The notes under the pieces were generated by a model. That model saw nothing but the letters and a program-made list of their open reading frames with translations. It was not told where the DNA came from and did no database searches. The translations under genes were made by a program, and so were the position numbers. Positions 6,478-8,924 of a DNA stretch of 8,924 bases are shown here, piece after piece. Location of the stretch: the NCBI GenBank assembly GCA_013329565.1, contig DUJZ01000017.1:3041-11964 (forward strand), in the 5' to 3' direction. How positions within the stretch are numbered: position 1 is the stretch's first letter; each line of letters opens with the position of its first letter. Source of the stretch: Methanomassiliicoccales archaeon. GTDB lineage: Archaea; Thermoplasmatota; Thermoplasmata; Methanomassiliicoccales; UBA472.

Positions 6478-7464
6478 TACCAGCTTCTCCGGGCAGGACT
6501 CCCGGCGGGAGCAGCTGGCACACTTGCCCGGGCGGTTGTGGTTGCGGTGCACCTCGCCGCTGCGCATCAGCTTGCGCATCTCCTCCAATTTCTCAAGGAG
6601 CATCCTCTCCAGCTCCGGGTCGAACTCTATCTCGTGCTCCTCGTTCCCGTAGCGCAGAAGGCCGTACGGAGGGCGCTTTCCTGACGACTCCGCGATGAGC
6701 AGGCAGTAGGCCGCCACCTGCATGATGTGCGAGAACAGCGGCCCCTTCGGCGTCCGTCCGGTCTTCAGGTCCCCGGGGATCAACTGCCCGTCTATCTCCA
6801 GCACGAAGTCCGGACGACCGCTGAGACCGTAACTTTCCGAGAAGTACAATGGCGAACTGTCCGTCCCTACATAATGTATCTCTCCATCCAGGCCTTCCAC
6901 CGTCTTGTATTCCCCCGCCCTCTGGGAGGCGGATAGCGACAGATACAGCGCGACCGAAGCGGCTATCAGCCAAACGAGCGCCAAAGCCTCCAGGATCACG
7001 GAGACCATAGGGTCGGCCTGTAGGAGGTTACCGATGTTCATGGCCACGACCATGAGGACCAGTCCGACGATGGCCACTATCTGCAAACGCCGCACCTGGA
7101 TGATGGCTCTTCCCCGCTGCGCGGAAAGGTAGAGCATGGCGACCACCGCCAGGAACCAGATGCTGCTCAGCAGCGGCAATACCCAACCTATGTCCGCGCT
7201 GCCGGTCGCCCGCATGAGCGAAATGCCGGTGACGGCGAGCACCGTCGCCACCAGGGAGAACAGGAACACCATCCGTTCCCAGTCCCAGGCCTTCTGTTCT
7301 ATGATCCTTATCCGCCGATACTCCTCGGCCTTGTCACGGTGAGCGATGTCACCCTGCTCCTGCTCAGGAGTATGGGACTGCGACCGCCGCCCCAACCACC
7401 AGCTGAGCGGGCAATACCCATACCGCTCCAAATCGCTGGCGGAGATGACCTCGGCCCGGTCCAT
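6475..7464 (-). CDS. Cas4-like Fe-S PD-(D/E)XK nuclease with four inserted transmembrane helices
   Basis: This 329-residue protein combines a Cas4/RecB-type nuclease with a membrane domain. The N-terminus carries the Cas4 pattern: a YCPL motif with C18 and then G38-x-x-x-H42. Residues 66-84, 94-114, 127-147 and 154-177 are four strongly hydrophobic segments. The nuclease core then resumes: GRPD with D219, GDLKTG with D232 and K234, and QVAAY with Q249 and Y253. It ends with C315, C318 and C324, which with C18 make the four-cysteine 4Fe-4S set known from Cas4, Dna2 and AddB. An even number of helices puts C18 and the other three cysteines on the same, presumably cytoplasmic, side, so the cluster can still form. 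The family cleaves single-stranded or end DNA; the substrate here is unknown. No cas1, cas2 or CRISPR repeats are nearby, so a CRISPR role is not supported. The ATG has no ribosome-binding site and a TATA box about 25-30 bases away, so the mRNA is probably leaderless. Confidence 0.82.
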   Translation of the reverse strand: MDRAEVISASDLERYGYCPLSWWLGRRSQSHTPEQEQGDIAHRDKAEEYRRIRIIEQKAWDWERMVFLFSLVATVLAVTGISLMRATGSADIGWVLPLLSSIWFLAVVAMLYLSAQRGRAIIQVRRLQIVAIVGLVLMVVAMNIGNLLQADPMVSVILEALALVWLIAASVALYLSLSASQRAGEYKTVEGLDGEIHYVGTDSSPLYFSESYGLSGRPDFVLEIDGQLIPGDLKTGRTPKGPLFSHIMQVAAYCLLIAESSGKRPPYGLLRYGNEEHEIEFDPELERMLLEKLEEMRKLMRSGEVHRNHNRPGKCASCSRRESCPEKLV

Positions 7465-7485
7465 GGACTAAAATAATGATGATAG

Positions 7486-7494
7486 ATATTTAAT
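7486..7494 (-). promoter_or_regulatory. TATA box of the membrane nuclease gene
   Basis: Read on the minus strand, ATTAAATAT lies 21 to 30 bases before the ATG at 7464, in the 48-base gap after the CDIN1-like gene. This spacing puts the transcription start at or within a few bases of the ATG. No Shine-Dalgarno sequence is seen, so a leaderless transcript is likely. The T-rich stretch at about 7470-7480 could also end transcripts from the upstream gene. Confidence 0.55.
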
Positions 7495-7512
7495 GTGTGC
7501 AGCTGCCATCCA

Positions 7513-8271
7513 CTATACGTAACGGCAGTTCAGCCCGGTCAGGGACGAATCCGTGATGAAGATGCCGTCCTCCATGGTTATCTCGTCAACGAATCCGAAC
7601 CAGTAGACGACCAGGCCCTGGCCGAACAGCTTCACGTACGGTGACAGCTGCTTTCGTGTGTTCTTGTTGACCTCGACGAAATCGCCGAAGGAGGCCTTGG
7701 ACTCGATCCAGTTGATCTTCCAACCGTTGACCACGATGGGCTTGTCCAGCAGTGCGTCGGGAGTCTTGGTGAAATTTCCGCGCAGGTCGTTCTCCGTGCG
7801 GTAGGTTATGCCCTGGCTGTCCAACCAGTCCTGCAGGTTCTTCTCGCCCCACTTCCCGCGCAATTTCTGTTTCTGATCTCCCTCAGGGGAATTGACAATG
7901 TCGGCGGCGGTAATCTCCTCGATCTGGCGGCGCAGCTCCTTGTCCGTTATGGCCTCCGGGTTGCGCACCAAGGCCCAGTACTGCTTGTTGGACCGCCCGG
8001 ACTCATTGAAAAGCACCAGTCCAGTTAGCACGGGAGGAAACTCGTAGCGGCGCGCTATCTCCAACAGGGTCTCCCCGCTCCGCCAGGACCTGAGCAGCCT
8101 CGGCGCGTCGCGTTTGACCTTGTAATGCTTCTTCATCGACTCTCTCTGGGTCCTCTGGGTGTAGATGACGGTGAGAAGCTCGCGGTCCAGGTTCAGTTCC
8201 TTGGAGAGCGAGTCGATGTCCGAGGGTTCCTTCAATCGTTCGTACAGGTATTTGAAATCCTCATTCTTCAT
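7513..8271 (-). CDS. Archaeal CDIN1 (C15orf41)-like TPD-domain nuclease
   Basis: This 252-residue protein (from the preferred ATG) belongs to the TPD family, whose human member CDIN1 is mutated in congenital dyserythropoietic anaemia type I. The signature is TKTPD (TPD at residues 170-172) followed by WIESKASFGD (E190-S-K192), which together make a PD...ExK nuclease site. The later FGQGLVVYWFGF segment also matches the human protein as I recall it. The N-terminal half holds two helix-turn-helix-like stretches, about residues 17-37 and 58-88. No membrane segment is seen. The preferred start at 8271 aligns with the N-terminus of the human protein, has AAGG nine bases upstream and follows a TATA box at 8309-8316. 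The frame stays open to an ATG at 8370, giving 285 residues, but the extra 33 come from AT-rich DNA that looks like promoter. It lies upstream of the membrane nuclease gene on the same strand. Function in Archaea is unknown; a DNA-related role is inferred. Confidence 0.85.
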   Translation of the reverse strand: MKNEDFKYLYERLKEPSDIDSLSKELNLDRELLTVIYTQRTQRESMKKHYKVKRDAPRLLRSWRSGETLLEIARRYEFPPVLTGLVLFNESGRSNKQYWALVRNPEAITDKELRRQIEEITAADIVNSPEGDQKQKLRGKWGEKNLQDWLDSQGITYRTENDLRGNFTKTPDALLDKPIVVNGWKINWIESKASFGDFVEVNKNTRKQLSPYVKLFGQGLVVYWFGFVDEITMEDGIFITDSSLTGLNCRYV

Positions 8272-8308
8272 CCATTTCAACCTTGGCGCCTTTCGTAGCT
8301 GGGGGATG

Positions 8309-8316
8309 ATATATAA
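8309..8316 (-). promoter_or_regulatory. TATA box of the CDIN1-like gene
   Basis: Read on the minus strand, TTATATAT sits about 38 bases before the ATG at 8271. It predicts transcription starting near 8285 with a leader of about 15 bases that contains the AAGG ribosome-binding element. If this is the promoter, the in-frame ATG at 8370 cannot be the start. Confidence 0.5.
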
Positions 8317-8416
8317 TTCTTGTGAGCTAGTCCAAATAAACGGCTCATTATCATCAAAGGCTCGATACATTGAAATTTCCGAATCCCATGTACAAAACCC
8401 AGGGATGGCTCCCTTT

Positions 8417-8421
8417 GGAGG
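8417..8421 (+). promoter_or_regulatory. Ribosome-binding site of the terminal membrane protein gene
   Basis: GGAGG ends six bases before the ATG at 8428. It is the strongest Shine-Dalgarno match in the window and fixes the start of the membrane protein gene that runs off the right edge. Confidence 0.75.
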
Positions 8422-8427
8422 ATTAAG

Positions 8428-8924
8428 ATGGACCTGAATGAATTCCTGGCATCCGAGAACGGCCCGTCCTGGCTTCCAGCCAGTGTCGCCGAGGCCCGCA
8501 AGCTGGTCTACATAGGACAGCTGTTCGCTCTGATATTCGCGCTAATAGCCCTGGTGGTAGGGGTGATATCCATTATCGTCGGCAACCTCGGAGGCGGGAT
8601 ATCATCGCTCATCTCAGCCGGCCTGGGCATAGTGCTACTGCTGATGCTTAAGGACCATGTGTTCGCCAACCTCGACCAGGGAAGGTTCAAGCAGGCCAGC
8701 GATTCCCTCCTCATCTGGACGATCGTAGGCTTTTTCGTGTGGGTCATTCCGGGGCTGATCATGCTCTTCGGCTTCCTGAAGCTGCAGGACATCTTCCAGC
8801 CTCAGTACCAGCAGTACCAGGCCCAGCAGTACCAGGTGGCGCAAGAGCCGTCTCGGCAGGCACCGCCCGCTCAACCCGCCCCGGCCCAGCCCTCCCCGGC
8901 CGCTCCTGAGCAACCCGCACCCGG
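8428..8924 (+). CDS. Three-helix membrane protein with Gln/Tyr- and Pro/Ala-rich tail (partial)
   Basis: The reading frame is open to the window edge, so 165 residues of an incomplete protein are visible. After a short polar N-terminus there are three hydrophobic segments at about residues 27-51, 58-74 and 94-117, with a basic/polar loop (LDQGRFKQASD) between the last two. From residue 124 the chain becomes a low-complexity tail: Q-Y-rich repeats (QYQQYQAQQYQ, 126-136) and then a Pro/Ala/Gln-rich linker to the edge. No catalytic motif is seen and I cannot name the family. Archaeal membrane proteins of this layout often end in a zinc ribbon after the linker; whether this one does lies outside the window. 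It is divergent from the CDIN1-like gene and shares a 156-base intergenic region with it. Coding potential is supported by the good ribosome-binding site, the hydrophobic pattern and the absence of stops. Confidence 0.8.
   Translation, partial: MDLNEFLASENGPSWLPASVAEARKLVYIGQLFALIFALIALVVGVISIIVGNLGGGISSLISAGLGIVLLLMLKDHVFANLDQGRFKQASDSLLIWTIVGFFVWVIPGLIMLFGFLKLQDIFQPQYQQYQAQQYQVAQEPSRQAPPAQPAPAQPSPAAPEQPAP

Noticed and set aside
6475..7464. CRISPR-Cas adaptation role for the Cas4-like protein
   Set aside because: No repeat array, cas1, cas2 or effector gene is visible in the window, and the membrane insertion is unlike CRISPR-associated Cas4.
8272..8370. 33-residue N-terminal extension of the CDIN1-like protein
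   Set aside because: The DNA is AT-rich and contains a TATA box at 8309-8316, and the human homologue aligns from the later Met. It is kept as an alternative because the frame is open.

Overview
The window reads as archaeal chromosome, high in G+C and very densely coded. Three things point to Archaea: TATA-box/BRE-type promoters with short or absent leaders, a GlmU of the archaeal fused nucleotidylyltransferase/acetyltransferase type, and an HdrD/TfrB-like protein with two CCG domains beside KaiC/GvpD-type ATPases. A Thermoplasmata relative, perhaps of the Methanomassiliicoccales, would fit, but this is inferred from gene content only; no rRNA or other marker gene is present.

Layout. (1) Positions 1-1227, plus strand: an iron-sulfur/CCG-domain redox protein, then a small four-cysteine protein of unknown function. 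(2) 1228-3352, minus strand: a two-gene unit made of a GvpD/KaiC-like two-domain ATPase and a short KaiC-fold protein that has lost its ATP-binding residues. (3) 3353-3487: a divergent promoter region with an AT-rich palindrome and a TATA box. (4) 3488-6474, plus strand: a glmU-glmS operon overlapping by one base. GlmS makes glucosamine-6-phosphate, and GlmU acetylates and uridylylates glucosamine-1-phosphate to UDP-GlcNAc; the mutase (GlmM) that links them is not in the window. (5) 6475-8271, minus strand: two predicted PD-(D/E)XK nucleases. The upstream one is an archaeal homologue of human CDIN1 (C15orf41, TPD domain). The downstream one is a Cas4-like iron-sulfur nuclease with four transmembrane helices inserted inside the nuclease fold. 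(6) 8428 to the end, plus strand: a three-helix membrane protein with a Gln/Tyr- and Pro/Ala-rich tail, cut off by the window edge.

No stretch above 300 bases lacks a gene; the largest gaps are about 135 and 156 bases and both hold divergent promoters. No rRNA, tRNA, CRISPR array, insertion sequence or integrase was seen.

The most interesting part is the 6475-8924 block. A membrane-embedded Cas4-type nuclease next to a CDIN1-type nuclease, with a divergent membrane protein, looks like an uncharacterised DNA-processing locus. Both convergent gene pairs in the window also end exactly stop-to-stop on the palindrome TGATCA.
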